DNA of 32,112 bases from Candidatus Pacearchaeota archaeon (GCA_002688415.1 NZCX01000013.1:1-32112), one strand, 5' to 3'; counted from the first letter of the stretch, positions 7,490-15,484 are shown. Made by a program: numbers and translations. The notes: generated from the letters alone by a model not told the origin.

Positions 7490-8049
7490 GAATTTTCCTC
7501 GTAAAATGAAGTGTCCTCCTTTGTTAATATTATTACTTCGCTGAAATCTATTGTGGCTGTTGTTGTAAAGCTTATTTTTGAAGGATCAATCCCTCTTATA
7601 TTGTATTCTTTTTTCATACTTCTTGTTAGGATTAAGTTCCCTTCTTCGTATGATATTTCATAAACTTTTTCTTTCAGATATAGCCTTCTCTCTTCCAGAA
7701 GATCAAAGGCATCGGGGTTTTCTTCTATTACTTCATCTTTTATGTTTGTAAATGTAAAATTTATCATATGTGGTCTTTTCCTCATGCCATCAAAGAAAGC
7801 GTTTTGGGCGTTGATTTTAAAAGAATCTTCGTCCCAATCTAATCCTATGATGGAGCTTAGCAGGAGATCTTTTTCCTGGACTTCTAATAATTTGTGGGAG
7901 TCTATCTCTTGTAAGATGGTTGCCGGAGAGCCAATTGAGGTTTGAAAATGTCCCATCTGAATTGTATAGACCCCAATCGCCGCAACACACATAAACAAAG
8001 TTATGAATATCAATTCAAAGGACATTATTTGCGCTTTTTTCGATTTCAT
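7486..8049 (-). CDS. Pilin-like membrane-anchored protein A
   Basis: A 187-aa protein with a short basic N-terminus (MKSKKAQIMSFEL) followed by one hydrophobic segment to about residue 30, then a soluble domain. KKAQ plus a downstream Glu resembles archaeal class III signal peptides cut by a prepilin peptidase. The soluble part ends with a strand-rich stretch (SKISFTTTATIDFSEVIIL). Its start overlaps the stop of the upstream pilin-like gene (ATGA at 8046-8049), making it the last gene of a four-gene coupled set. I do not recognise the soluble domain. Confidence 0.75.
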   Translation of the reverse strand: MKSKKAQIMSFELIFITLFMCVAAIGVYTIQMGHFQTSIGSPATILQEIDSHKLLEVQEKDLLLSSIIGLDWDEDSFKINAQNAFFDGMRKRPHMINFTFTNIKDEVIEENPDAFDLLEERRLYLKEKVYEISYEEGNLILTRSMKKEYNIRGIDPSKISFTTTATIDFSEVIILTKEDTSFYEENS

Positions 8050-8660
8050 GGCTGTGCTAATTCCTCCCAGATTCCGGCATCTTTTTCTGCCTCAATGTAG
8101 ACTGACTGTTCATCAAATTGGTAGTCGCTAACAATAACTCGAGAATCTGTTAAATTTAACTCTAGATATGCATAAACCTTTGGGATACCTTCTTCCCTTG
8201 AAAGAAGAAGTTCTCTTTTTGATTCTCCAACCTTGCAGACATTTCTTGTGCAGTATCTTATTTCATCGTCTTTTTGCACTTCAATGTATGCAAATTCATC
8301 CTTTAGACCTTCGAAGTTTTCCATAAATATTTCATCGTCTTCAGGGTCCCAAATTATTAATGCTTGTGAGAAGGTCATACTGCCACTAAAGGTGGAGGCA
8401 AGAGCTTTTAGTAATCTTTCTTGTAGATCGCTTTGCAAGGTATGATTTTTCAATCCAAATTCGTCATTGAAGTTTTTTTCATTGAAAACTTTTGCACCAA
8501 GATCCTCATTTAGCGGTTCCTCTAGTTCTATTTCTGTTCCAAAATTCACTGACTTAATCGCAGTTGTTATTAGTGTAAAAACTGTTAGTATTGCAATTAT
8601 GAAAATTACGGCAACTATTGTTCCAAGTCCAGAGCCCAAAACCCCTCCCCTAGACTTCAT
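8046..8660 (-). CDS. Pilin-like membrane-anchored protein B
   Basis: A 204-aa protein starting MKSRGGVLGSGLGTIVAV, with a single hydrophobic segment to about residue 35. The Arg-Gly junction before the hydrophobic stretch is a plausible prepilin peptidase site. The soluble part contains a Cys pair (YCTRNVC) and a C-terminal strand region. The ATG at 8660 lies inside the end of the upstream gene (11-base overlap). A TTG at 8666 in the same frame is less likely. A GGAG (8674-8677) lies 13 bases before the ATG, rather far for a ribosome site. Confidence 0.72.
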   Translation of the reverse strand: MKSRGGVLGSGLGTIVAVIFIIAILTVFTLITTAIKSVNFGTEIELEEPLNEDLGAKVFNEKNFNDEFGLKNHTLQSDLQERLLKALASTFSGSMTFSQALIIWDPEDDEIFMENFEGLKDEFAYIEVQKDDEIRYCTRNVCKVGESKRELLLSREEGIPKVYAYLELNLTDSRVIVSDYQFDEQSVYIEAEKDAGIWEELAQP

Positions 8661-9141
8661 TTGCAATTAGAATCTCCAAATTTAATACTAATTTTTCTTC
8701 TTCTTCGGTAAGCACTGTTATGTTCGTTTCTTTTGTGTATTTCCCGGGTGCACGCGAGTTCTTTACAGAGGTTTCTATATACGGAGTTTCATACAAGTAA
8801 AGACTTTCCTTTAGTTCCTTGTTTTCTTCTAGTAGGAGGTATTCTCCTTCGGCGAGAGTAATATTTATTCCGATATAGGAATTATTTCCGCCATTAATTC
8901 CACAGTATTTTTTAATTTCATCCTGTCTAGATTTAAATTCGTCGTCGATTACCAGTGGCTCTTTTGAGGATAGGCAGTTTAATATTTCTTCTCCAAGTAG
9001 ACTTGCTTCTACATTCAGAGTGTCTATATGATAATCTAAGAATAGAGATGCTATAAAATATATAGAAAATGCTATAACCATAATTAGGAAAAGTTTTACA
9101 ATCATCAAAATAGCTTCCCCAGTTTGTGCTTTTTTATTCAT
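8650..9141 (-). CDS. Pilin-like membrane-anchored protein C
   Basis: A 163-aa protein with N-terminus MNKKAQTGEAILMIVKLFL, close to the archaeal class III signal pattern (KKA, Gln, Glu within the hydrophobic start). One membrane segment runs to about residue 35 and a soluble domain with two cysteines (ILNC, KKYC) follows. The start overlaps the stop of the upstream gene (ATGA at 9138-9141). It is the second gene of the four-gene coupled set. Confidence 0.75.
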   Translation of the reverse strand: MNKKAQTGEAILMIVKLFLIMVIAFSIYFIASLFLDYHIDTLNVEASLLGEEILNCLSSKEPLVIDDEFKSRQDEIKKYCGINGGNNSYIGINITLAEGEYLLLEENKELKESLYLYETPYIETSVKNSRAPGKYTKETNITVLTEEEEKLVLNLEILIANEV

Positions 9142-9488
9142 TCTATCTTAATTATAAATTTAGTTTCTTCTTCTTTAACTGATACATCATATTTCGAGAA
9201 AAACATATATCCTTTTTCTGATTCCACAGAACCAACATCTATTGAAATCCGATAGTCTTTAATTTCTACGTTCTTAATCAAGCCATTCACATTTTGTTTG
9301 TTAATTTCTAGCTGAGTATTTTGCGGGCTCGCTTCTATTAGCATGGCGGTTTGTTTTTCAAGTAGCTCTTTTTTTATCTCGCTATTATTTCCTCTTCCCA
9401 GAACTGCAAAGACAAGGAGCGCTAGAATTAATGCTACGAGAATTATGTGGACTATCGTTTGCTGGAGATTGCTTCCTCTTTTTCCCAT
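9138..9488 (-). CDS. Pilin-like membrane-anchored protein D
   Basis: A 116-aa protein beginning MGKRGSNLQQTIVHIILVA, with a hydrophobic helix to about residue 32 and a small soluble domain of alternating strands. The KRG junction is a classic prepilin-type cleavage site. It is the first gene of the four-gene unit. Its own TATA-like TTTATTAA lies about 25 bp upstream, with a perfect 12-bp palindrome just beyond it. Confidence 0.75.
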   Translation of the reverse strand: MGKRGSNLQQTIVHIILVALILALLVFAVLGRGNNSEIKKELLEKQTAMLIEASPQNTQLEINKQNVNGLIKNVEIKDYRISIDVGSVESEKGYMFFSKYDVSVKEEETKFIIKIE

Positions 9489-9509
9489 GCTAATCTCAGT
9501 TAAATGTCG

Positions 9510-9517
9510 TTAATAAA
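9510..9517 (-). promoter_or_regulatory. TATA box (TTTATTAA type) of pilin-like unit D-C-B-A
   Basis: Minus-strand TTTATTAA is centred about 25 bp before the ATG at 9488. The same variant precedes the other two pilin-like units. Confidence 0.55.
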
Positions 9518-9521
9518 TGTT

Positions 9522-9533
9522 GTTCTTAAGAAC
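9522..9533. promoter_or_regulatory. Perfect palindrome GTTCTTAAGAAC upstream of the TATA box
   Basis: A 12-bp perfect palindrome starts five bases upstream of the TATA box of the four-gene pilin-like unit. The position suits a transcription factor site, though no binding protein can be named. Confidence 0.4.
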
Positions 9534-9544
9534 TGTGAGCTTGT

Positions 9545-10405
9545 TTAAATGTTAATTCCATCCCAATATTCACATACGGCTGTAATTTCATCGTTCCATG
9601 CCATACTATCATAGATAGTGCTTTCTCCATCTGAGTTCGTAATCTTCTTAAGATTTTCAGCTACATTTTGGTAGAAGATTATTTGATTTAGTGGGTCTGA
9701 TCCAGAATATACCCATGAAGATAGAGTTATGTGCAAGTCTCCTCTCTCTGCGTCAACTATTTCTGGATAATAGATGTCTCCTCTTTTCTTCTCGGCAGTT
9801 TCGGTTGTTATTATTTCAAAATCCGATTTGAATCTAAATATGTTATATCCTCCATTAGAGAGGTAGTCAAGGTATGTCATTTCTGTTCCTGGCATTTTAT
9901 CCAATAGAAAACCACGGTCGCCAGTGACATCGTTATCATAAACCTTAATGGCATTGTTTCCCTCGAATTCATTTTTTATTTCTGAATCGAAAGTAATTCT
10001 TGCGCAGGTAAAGCAAGTTGTTTCTGCGCCGGTTGTCCATCCTCCTCCTGGGAAAAGAGAGACTTCTCCTTTTTCATATAGCGCCCAACACGCAGCGATG
10101 GCATTTGCTATTATTGTCCTAGCCTCGTCTTTATTGTTCTCGTCGATATCTATAACTTGTGTTTCACATTCTAGTGGGAATTTGTCCTTTAGCGAAAGCC
10201 ACTCTTTGTTGCCCCACTCTGCCTGCGGGAGATTGTGCCTTGTAAGAATGCTTTGTTTGCATTCTACCAAATCTAATTCGTCTCCGCCAAACAGATATTC
10301 TTGGAAGATCCATGAAAAGATTATGCCGATTAGTATTAGTCCCAGTATGAGTGATATTAAAATGTAATATTTTTCGTCTCCTCTTTTGTTTTTTAGTTTA
10401 TTCAT
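9545..10405 (-). CDS. Pilin-like membrane-anchored protein E, cysteine-containing
   Basis: A 286-aa protein that starts MNKLKNKRGDEKYYILISL. A KRG junction precedes one membrane segment (to about residue 33), followed by a large soluble domain. The soluble part includes a CFTC pair (ETTCFTCARITF), isolated cysteines (VECKQS, LECETQ, AVCEYW) and a Trp/Gly-rich stretch (FPGGGWTTG). The ATG at 10405 follows the 36-aa microprotein stop by two bases. An in-frame TTG two codons upstream is less likely. This is the third gene of the upstream pilin-like operon; the domain family is not recognised. Confidence 0.72.
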   Translation of the reverse strand: MNKLKNKRGDEKYYILISLILGLILIGIIFSWIFQEYLFGGDELDLVECKQSILTRHNLPQAEWGNKEWLSLKDKFPLECETQVIDIDENNKDEARTIIANAIAACWALYEKGEVSLFPGGGWTTGAETTCFTCARITFDSEIKNEFEGNNAIKVYDNDVTGDRGFLLDKMPGTEMTYLDYLSNGGYNIFRFKSDFEIITTETAEKKRGDIYYPEIVDAERGDLHITLSSWVYSGSDPLNQIIFYQNVAENLKKITNSDGESTIYDSMAWNDEITAVCEYWDGINI

Positions 10406-10407
10406 TT

Positions 10408-10518
10408 TCAATCAAAGATGTGGTTTATTATAAATGTTATTGCTATAAATGTTATTGAAAGTATTCCTATCCAGATTAGGGTATTTACTACCTTGTCAGT
10501 TATCTTTCCCCTTTTCAT
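10408..10518 (-). CDS. Pilin-like membrane microprotein, 36 aa
   Basis: Starts MKRGKITDKVVNTL and is then almost entirely one hydrophobic helix, ending INHIFD. It keeps the KRG prepilin-like junction but has practically no soluble domain. Its ATG overlaps the stop of the upstream pilin-like gene (ATGA at 10515-10518), and its stop lies two bases before the next ATG. Coupling on both sides makes it convincing as a real gene. A minor pilin or assembly primer would be a guess. Confidence 0.65.
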   Translation of the reverse strand: MKRGKITDKVVNTLIWIGILSITFIAITFIINHIFD

Positions 10519-11129
10519 TTTATTTCTACCATTCCTGAGTTTTTTGTGATTGTGATATATTCGAATCCCCTTAGCTCTACTACTTCAGAATCTCCAACCT
10601 CAAGATATTCACTTGGCGAGATGCATGAACTGCATGTGGCGGTTGCATTAGTGACACCATATTCACCCTTCCAATGCCATTCAAAGATTATTCCTCCTTC
10701 TTGATCTTTTCTTATGGCCTCTGCGGATATTATGTAGCAGGCGCATAGTCTTCCCTTGTCTCTCTCGTTATTAAAAAAGTTTACACTGAATAGCCCATCG
10801 TTGTTTGCATCCCCAGTAACATATTCTGCGCTTGTCAAAAAATTCATTTGGCTTATCCCTTCTTTAAAATGGACAATGAAGTGTCTGGATTGGTCTTCAA
10901 GGGTTTTCCCGGGCGTCGCGATGATTAGATGCTCTATAAATTCTCCCTCTTCCAGTTCTCCCATTAGTCTTTCAATTTCATCTAGTTGAGCTTTGGAGTA
11001 TTCTTCACTAAGGCTATATGCTGGCTGAAGAAATCTAATAAGCAGAGTAATTAGTATAATTAGAATTGCAACCACTATTACGATATCTATAAGAGCGGTT
11101 ATTAGTGACATTGCCCTCTTTTTTCTCAT
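10515..11129 (-). CDS. Pilin-like membrane-anchored protein F
   Basis: A 204-aa protein beginning MRKKRAMSLITALIDIVIVV, with one membrane helix to about residue 33 and a soluble domain. The soluble part has cysteine pairs (CACYI, CSSC) and ends GMVEIK. It is the first gene of the three-gene coupled unit F, 36-aa microprotein and E. Its TATA-like TTTATTAA lies about 25 bp before the ATG, and the promoter region is shared with the divergent secreted protein. Confidence 0.72.
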   Translation of the reverse strand: MRKKRAMSLITALIDIVIVVAILIILITLLIRFLQPAYSLSEEYSKAQLDEIERLMGELEEGEFIEHLIIATPGKTLEDQSRHFIVHFKEGISQMNFLTSAEYVTGDANNDGLFSVNFFNNERDKGRLCACYIISAEAIRKDQEGGIIFEWHWKGEYGVTNATATCSSCISPSEYLEVGDSEVVELRGFEYITITKNSGMVEIK

Positions 11130-11150
11130 AATAATCCTAGTGAAATACTG

Positions 11151-11158
11151 TTAATAAA
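11151..11158 (-). promoter_or_regulatory. TATA box (TTTATTAA type) of pilin-like unit F
   Basis: Minus-strand TTTATTAA sits at exactly the same distance from its ATG (11129) as the box before gene D. Confidence 0.55.
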
Positions 11159-11180
11159 GGTTGTTGCAAACTATAATTAT

Positions 11181-11188
11181 TTTTAAAA
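11181..11188 (+). promoter_or_regulatory. TATA box of the secreted protein gene
   Basis: TTTTAAAA is centred about 26 bp before the ATG at 11211 and supports that start over an in-frame TTG at 11196. Confidence 0.5.
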
Positions 11189-11210
11189 ACTCTTTTTGGT
11201 ATTATTTTTC

Positions 11211-12785
11211 ATGAGTGTTGTATCTAGACTCGCGTGCTGTGGGGTATTGGCTCTTGCAAGTGTATGTTCTCCAATACGTTCTGTGGCGGAAATTCCAAAT
11301 TATTCTCTGGGCCCTAGGGAAAGTAGAGAGCTGGTTTATGGGGTAGAAGATGTTCCCATTATGAAAACATCTGACAGGAAAGACCACAGACAGGTTGTTT
11401 TGTCTGATAGTGGAGCAGGGGGAGGAACTGGAGAATCTGGAAGAAATCCTCCTGACAACAATAAGTCTTTAGACAAAGTGACGGTTTCTATTGACAGTGG
11501 CTTAGGTGATTTAATCTTCCAATATAGCATTGATTCTGCGAAAAGAGAAGATTGCCCAAATACACACATTTATTTTCTTACTCCCAAAGGGGCTTCTGTC
11601 GCGAACTCTCAGGAGTTGATGGTGAGAGGGAAAGAGGGAGCGTCTTTTGTTGACGTAGTCTCCCCAGAAGAAACAAGCTCATATGTATTTGCCAAGAATC
11701 TTAATGATCTTTTAGAAATCGGAGATTCTTCTCCTGGATATGATGCTGGCCTAGCGCTGGCAAAGAGGTTAAAGTCCGAAGATGAGAAAAATCCATACGA
11801 GAAAATAATAGAGAAGCTGCCGAGGGGAGGACGGGAATTAACTTTGATGTTGAGGGGAAGTGAATATGCCCTTGCGGTGGCAGAAGGGAATAGGACTGAG
11901 AATCTGGTTAAGTTCGGCGATGATTACAAGATACATAAGTTAGAGCTTTGGCAGCCCAAGAGAACCATGAGAAGCCTTGGGCAAAAGGCCTCTGGAAGAA
12001 GGATTAAGTTTAATTTCTCGGGTGATCTACACTCTGGCCCAAGCTATTTGGTGGTTATGCAACTGGGGTTTTCAGAGGATAACCGTGGTAATGAAAGAGG
12101 CTCTTCTGCCAGAAATATTGTTTTTGAAATAGAGGAGGGTTCTCAGTTGCCAAATACGCTTCCGGAGGTAAAGACTTTTCTAGAAGGCAGGTGGAAGGGT
12201 CGAGATTTAGATGAAGGATTTGGATTTAGGGGGAATAATTATTATACCTTTAAAAATGGTGCATTAGAAGTTTTGGCGGATCAATATGGTGGCTTGCATG
12301 CCGATGGGCCATTCAATCTTGATAGTGTGGACTTTGGGGAATCTACTTTTCGCCTAAATCTTTCTGGAGATGGGAGAAGCCCGAGATGTATTGTGAAGAT
12401 CTTATCAAAAGATAATATTCATTTTGATAGAGATTTCGTTCCGCGCTTAGTTGATGATCTCACTCGGGTTGATTTATCTGTAGAGCAAAAACCAGATTAT
12501 AGTTTATATCGTAGTAGAGATTCTTGGGGGGCGAAGAAGACTTTTGGTGATTCTTGGAATTGTCTTGCATCTCTTGTTCAAATATATAAAGGAAAGGAAG
12601 CCTCGCCTTGTCCTTCTGGCGGGAAGTATTCTACAAAAGAGAATGGTTATTCGGTTGAGTGTACTATCCACGGGCCCGTAAGACTGCTGCAAAAAAAGCT
12701 CAAGGCACAGAGAGAAGAGCTTTTCAAAAAGTCTAACATAGGGGATATCCCCTCTCCTGGATTTGTTCCAAGAAAGAGAGATTAG
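11211..12785 (+). CDS. Secreted protein with a pseudopilin-like C-terminal Cys motif
   Basis: A 524-aa protein with an N-terminal signal-like segment (SRLACCGVLALASVC) that could be cut or lipidated near CC or SVC. A Gly/Ser/Pro linker (GAGGGTGESGRNPPDNN) and a long soluble region follow. Residues near the C-terminus read CPSGGKYS, then ENGYSVECTIHG. This pairing of CPSGG.Y with a later C.(I/V)HG is one I recall from the end of bacterial type II and type IV pseudopilins. The C-terminus is a basic helix. It stands on the opposite strand between two pilin-like units, and its stop overlaps that of the convergent pilin-like gene. The main domain is not recognised. Confidence 0.65.
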   Translation: MSVVSRLACCGVLALASVCSPIRSVAEIPNYSLGPRESRELVYGVEDVPIMKTSDRKDHRQVVLSDSGAGGGTGESGRNPPDNNKSLDKVTVSIDSGLGDLIFQYSIDSAKREDCPNTHIYFLTPKGASVANSQELMVRGKEGASFVDVVSPEETSSYVFAKNLNDLLEIGDSSPGYDAGLALAKRLKSEDEKNPYEKIIEKLPRGGRELTLMLRGSEYALAVAEGNRTENLVKFGDDYKIHKLELWQPKRTMRSLGQKASGRRIKFNFSGDLHSGPSYLVVMQLGFSEDNRGNERGSSARNIVFEIEEGSQLPNTLPEVKTFLEGRWKGRDLDEGFGFRGNNYYTFKNGALEVLADQYGGLHADGPFNLDSVDFGESTFRLNLSGDGRSPRCIVKILSKDNIHFDRDFVPRLVDDLTRVDLSVEQKPDYSLYRSRDSWGAKKTFGDSWNCLASLVQIYKGKEASPCPSGGKYSTKENGYSVECTIHGPVRLLQKKLKAQREELFKKSNIGDIPSPGFVPRKRD

Positions 12786-13570
12786 ACGCAGTTCTTTACG
12801 AAATAATCATTGATGTCTTGCAGCCTCTCAATTTCTTCTAGTGATCGTGTTGATGACAGCCAAGGATTATCGGAGTGGCTTCTTACATGGTATGTCTTGA
12901 ATCTATCATCCGTTTTTCGAAACCTTCCCCACGCGCCCTTAATGTTGCCCCAGATCCCATCATAATCTCCAACTTCTTTGTCATATTTCCACAAATCCAA
13001 GTCACATTCGAGAAAGAAATACCACCCATAATAGGGGCTTGTCTCATCCCTATCTCTCACCTCGTTGAATTCTAGTGTGTCCCCACATTTAAAGGTTGTT
13101 TTTGCCTTTCCCCACATTTCTTGTTCTTTTGCATCATAATTTTCTAAGTTTTTTGACAGGGCATCTAAGTCTTCTCCTCCAGAGGTAAAATCTTTTGTTT
13201 CATATACAAATTTATATACAGTATCATCATCTTTTATTTCACAATATCCTTCACAAATCCTGAATTCCATGAAGGATGTTTGAGAAGTGGGGATTTCATC
13301 TTGAGCCTCTTCTTCTATTTCTTCAACTTCTTCTATATGTTGAATAGTTGTATCTTCCGATGGCCCACATCCACCAATATCAACGGAGGTTTGGTTGATA
13401 CTAAGTCCTAGTTTTGCTTTAACATTGTCGTAATATCCCTCCAGTCTTTCAAACATAGGGTCCAACCCTCCTCCAATTGCTCCAACGACTATCAAAACCA
13501 TTACCAAGACGGCTAAAATTATTGCAATTAACTTGTGTACCGTCCAACCGCCACCAACCTTGTTCATCAT
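12782..13570 (-). CDS. Pilin-like membrane-anchored protein G
   Basis: A 262-aa protein starting MMNKVGGGWTVHKLIAIILA, with one membrane helix to about residue 33 and a long acidic soluble region (EEVEEIEEEAQDE around residue 85). The region carries several cysteines (GGCGPS, RICEGYCEI, TFKCG, FLECD, KNCV). The start overlaps the stop of the upstream 45-aa microprotein. Either of two adjacent ATG codons could be used. The stop overlaps the convergent secreted-protein gene. Confidence 0.7.
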   Translation of the reverse strand: MMNKVGGGWTVHKLIAIILAVLVMVLIVVGAIGGGLDPMFERLEGYYDNVKAKLGLSINQTSVDIGGCGPSEDTTIQHIEEVEEIEEEAQDEIPTSQTSFMEFRICEGYCEIKDDDTVYKFVYETKDFTSGGEDLDALSKNLENYDAKEQEMWGKAKTTFKCGDTLEFNEVRDRDETSPYYGWYFFLECDLDLWKYDKEVGDYDGIWGNIKGAWGRFRKTDDRFKTYHVRSHSDNPWLSSTRSLEEIERLQDINDYFVKNCV

Positions 13571-13704
13571 CCAAACCTCAATGCATTTTTTATTGATGTG
13601 AGGAGATCTCCGCCCTTATCTCCAAGAAGAAAAACGGCTGCTACTATAAGAACCATCAGAATTATTACAGCAATAAGAATCTTGATTATCTCCTCTATCT
13701 CCAT
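13567..13704 (-). CDS. Membrane microprotein, 45 aa
   Basis: Starts MEIEEIIKILIAVIILMV, a single membrane helix, then a short tail ending KNALRFG. Its stop (TGA) overlaps the ATG pair of pilin-like gene G, and a TTTATTAA box lies 28 bp upstream. It resembles the 36-aa microprotein in its placement just before a larger pilin-like gene, but it lacks the Lys/Arg-Gly junction. Confidence 0.6.
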   Translation of the reverse strand: MEIEEIIKILIAVIILMVLIVAAVFLLGDKGGDLLTSIKNALRFG

Positions 13705-13728
13705 CTTAAGTATCTCTAGATTCTATGC

Positions 13729-13736
13729 TTAATAAA
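13729..13736 (-). promoter_or_regulatory. TATA box (TTTATTAA type) of the 45-aa/G unit
   Basis: Minus-strand TTTATTAA is centred about 28 bp before the ATG at 13704. It is the third occurrence of this variant in the pilin-like island. Confidence 0.5.
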
Positions 13737-13743
13737 GATTATG

Positions 13744-14799
13744 TTAATTAAAAATTTTATCTAACAACTTATTTTTGTCAAAAACTTCTAAATCTTCATA
13801 GGCCTGTCCCGTTCCTAAGAAATAAATTGGTTTTTTTGTTACATGTGAAACAGAAATCGCAGTTCCGCCTTTTTCATCAACATCGGCTTTTGATAGGATT
13901 ATCCCATCAATTCCCACGGCATCATTGAAATCTCTAGCTTGTGTTGTGGCATCATTCCCCGTAATAGACTCACCCAAGAAAATCTTAAGATCTGGAGAAT
14001 TCACCCTAACTATCTTTTCAATCTCCTTCATCAAGGTATCTCTATTATTCATTCTTCCTGCAGTGTCAATAAGAACCACCTCAATATTATTTTTCTTTGC
14101 ATGAGCAATCGCATCAAAACCAACAGAGGCAGGATCAGAACCATAATCTTTTTTGATTAATGGAACACCTAATTTGTCTGCATGAATTTGCAATTGTTCA
14201 ATCGCAGCTGCTCTAAAGGTGTCTGCAGAGGCCAAACAAACAGATAATTTATTTTTTAATAAAAGATTTGTAACTTTTGCGATGGTTGTGGTTTTCCCAG
14301 AACCATTAATGCCGGTGAATAGAATTACAAAGGGCTTATCTCCACTTTTTATTTGATCGATTAGATTAGGGGGATTTTGAAGCAATTCTTCTATGGATTC
14401 TTTTAATGCTTCTTCAACATTGGTTTTTACGCTTTCTCCAACAAGCTTTTCTCTCAATGATTTTTTCAATTCCTCAATCGCTTCGTAGGCGACATTGTTT
14501 TGTAGCAAGATCATTTCTAATTCGTCGAACACTTCATCGAATTTTTCTTCCGTTAAGCTTTTTCTAAAGATAGATTTTGATTTTTTCACTTCTTTTTTTA
14601 TGTCTTCAAATATTTCTTCTGTTTTTTCATCAACAGCCTCTACTTTCTTTTTTACTTTCTTTTTTACTTTCTTTTTATTGGTCTTTTTCGGTTCTTTCTT
14701 CTTGGGTTCTTTCTTCTGTTCCACATCTTCAACTATTTCTGCTTCTGCATCAGTTTTCTTGATCCAGCCTTTCAATTTTTCTTTTAGGTTTTTAAACAT
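13744..14799 (-). CDS. ftsY: Signal recognition particle receptor FtsY
   Basis: GTPase that docks SRP-ribosome complexes to the membrane. The ATG at 14799 gives MFKNLKEKLKGWIKK, an amphipathic start that suits membrane contact; upstream in-frame codons have no family resemblance. A Lys/Glu-rich linker follows (KKEPKKKEPKK, KKKVKKKVKKKV), then the NG domain: GINGSGKTTTIAK (G1), DTFRAAAIEQL, DTAGRMNN (G3), SKADVDEKGG (G4 region) and the closing FLGTGQAYEDL. The length of 351 aa is normal for archaea. It is divergent from the GINS gene. Confidence 0.95.
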   Translation of the reverse strand: MFKNLKEKLKGWIKKTDAEAEIVEDVEQKKEPKKKEPKKTNKKKVKKKVKKKVEAVDEKTEEIFEDIKKEVKKSKSIFRKSLTEEKFDEVFDELEMILLQNNVAYEAIEELKKSLREKLVGESVKTNVEEALKESIEELLQNPPNLIDQIKSGDKPFVILFTGINGSGKTTTIAKVTNLLLKNKLSVCLASADTFRAAAIEQLQIHADKLGVPLIKKDYGSDPASVGFDAIAHAKKNNIEVVLIDTAGRMNNRDTLMKEIEKIVRVNSPDLKIFLGESITGNDATTQARDFNDAVGIDGIILSKADVDEKGGTAISVSHVTKKPIYFLGTGQAYEDLEVFDKNKLLDKIFN

Positions 14800-14851
14800 A
14801 TTTTTGATTAGATTTCTTAGGTTAAGAATGTTTTGGTGGAGTATAACAATC

Positions 14852-14859
14852 CTTAAAAG
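14852..14859 (+). promoter_or_regulatory. TATA box of the GINS gene
   Basis: CTTAAAAG is centred about 25 bp before the ATG at 14881. Confidence 0.5.
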
Positions 14860-14880
14860 CTGATTTGTTTTTTGGTTTTT

Positions 14881-15438
14881 ATGATAACGTTTAATGATCT
14901 GTATGAGTCTGTAAGGAAGGAAAAATATAGTGATTCTTTGCAAATTTTGCCTGCTAAGTTTTTGCAGGAAGCTAGCCAGTATTTCAAAGAAAAAAGGGAA
15001 TTTTTAGCAAAAGAAGAAGATATGTTTAGTGAGATAGCTATTAAGAATAAGAAAAAATTAGAGAATGCACTAACAAGTTTCAAAGATTTGATTAGAATGA
15101 GGAAGAAAAAAATCTTGAATTTGGCATTTGTCGCTGCAGAAGTTGGAATTAGTAAAAAAGATTTCGACAATATGTTTGGATACGAGAAAGATCTGTTCGA
15201 GTCTGTTATAAAATCGCTTGAAGGGGCAGAGAAGAGTAAGTCTTCGGAGATGAGCGGAGAAGCAAAGGCTGAGTTCAAACATAGGCTGGTTCGTTTTTTA
15301 GAAGATGTTTCCGGTTTTCTTAATTTTGAAGGGGTGGAGATTGGCCCATTCCAAAAAGGAGAAATTCATAACTTAGAGTCGGATGTTGTCGGTATTCTTG
15401 AGAAAGACAAGAGAGTTGAAGTAATAGATTATGACTAG
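14881..15438 (+). CDS. GINS complex subunit, GINS51 (Gins15) type
   Basis: Replication protein that would join MCM and a RecJ-like nuclease in the archaeal CMG-like helicase. The 185-aa protein starts MITFNDLYESVRKEKYSDSL, typical of Gins51, and continues with a helical A domain (LPAKFLQEASQYFKE, RMRKKKILNLAF). It ends with a small beta B domain (GPFQKGEIHNLESDVVGIL, KRVEVIDYD). The A-then-B order distinguishes it from Gins23. The ATG is placed by TATA spacing; an upstream in-frame TTG is less likely. The assignment rests on remembered family patterns. Confidence 0.8.
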   Translation: MITFNDLYESVRKEKYSDSLQILPAKFLQEASQYFKEKREFLAKEEDMFSEIAIKNKKKLENALTSFKDLIRMRKKKILNLAFVAAEVGISKKDFDNMFGYEKDLFESVIKSLEGAEKSKSSEMSGEAKAEFKHRLVRFLEDVSGFLNFEGVEIGPFQKGEIHNLESDVVGILEKDKRVEVIDYD

Positions 15439-15484
15439 AAACTTTTAAAAATTCTTAATAATATTTGTTTTTAAGTAAAATGGC

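Noticed and set aside
14495..14863. Long plus-strand open frame opposite ftsY (Phe/Ser-rich)
   Set aside because: It is the complement of the Lys/Glu-rich linker codons of ftsY and has no start signals or protein features of its own.
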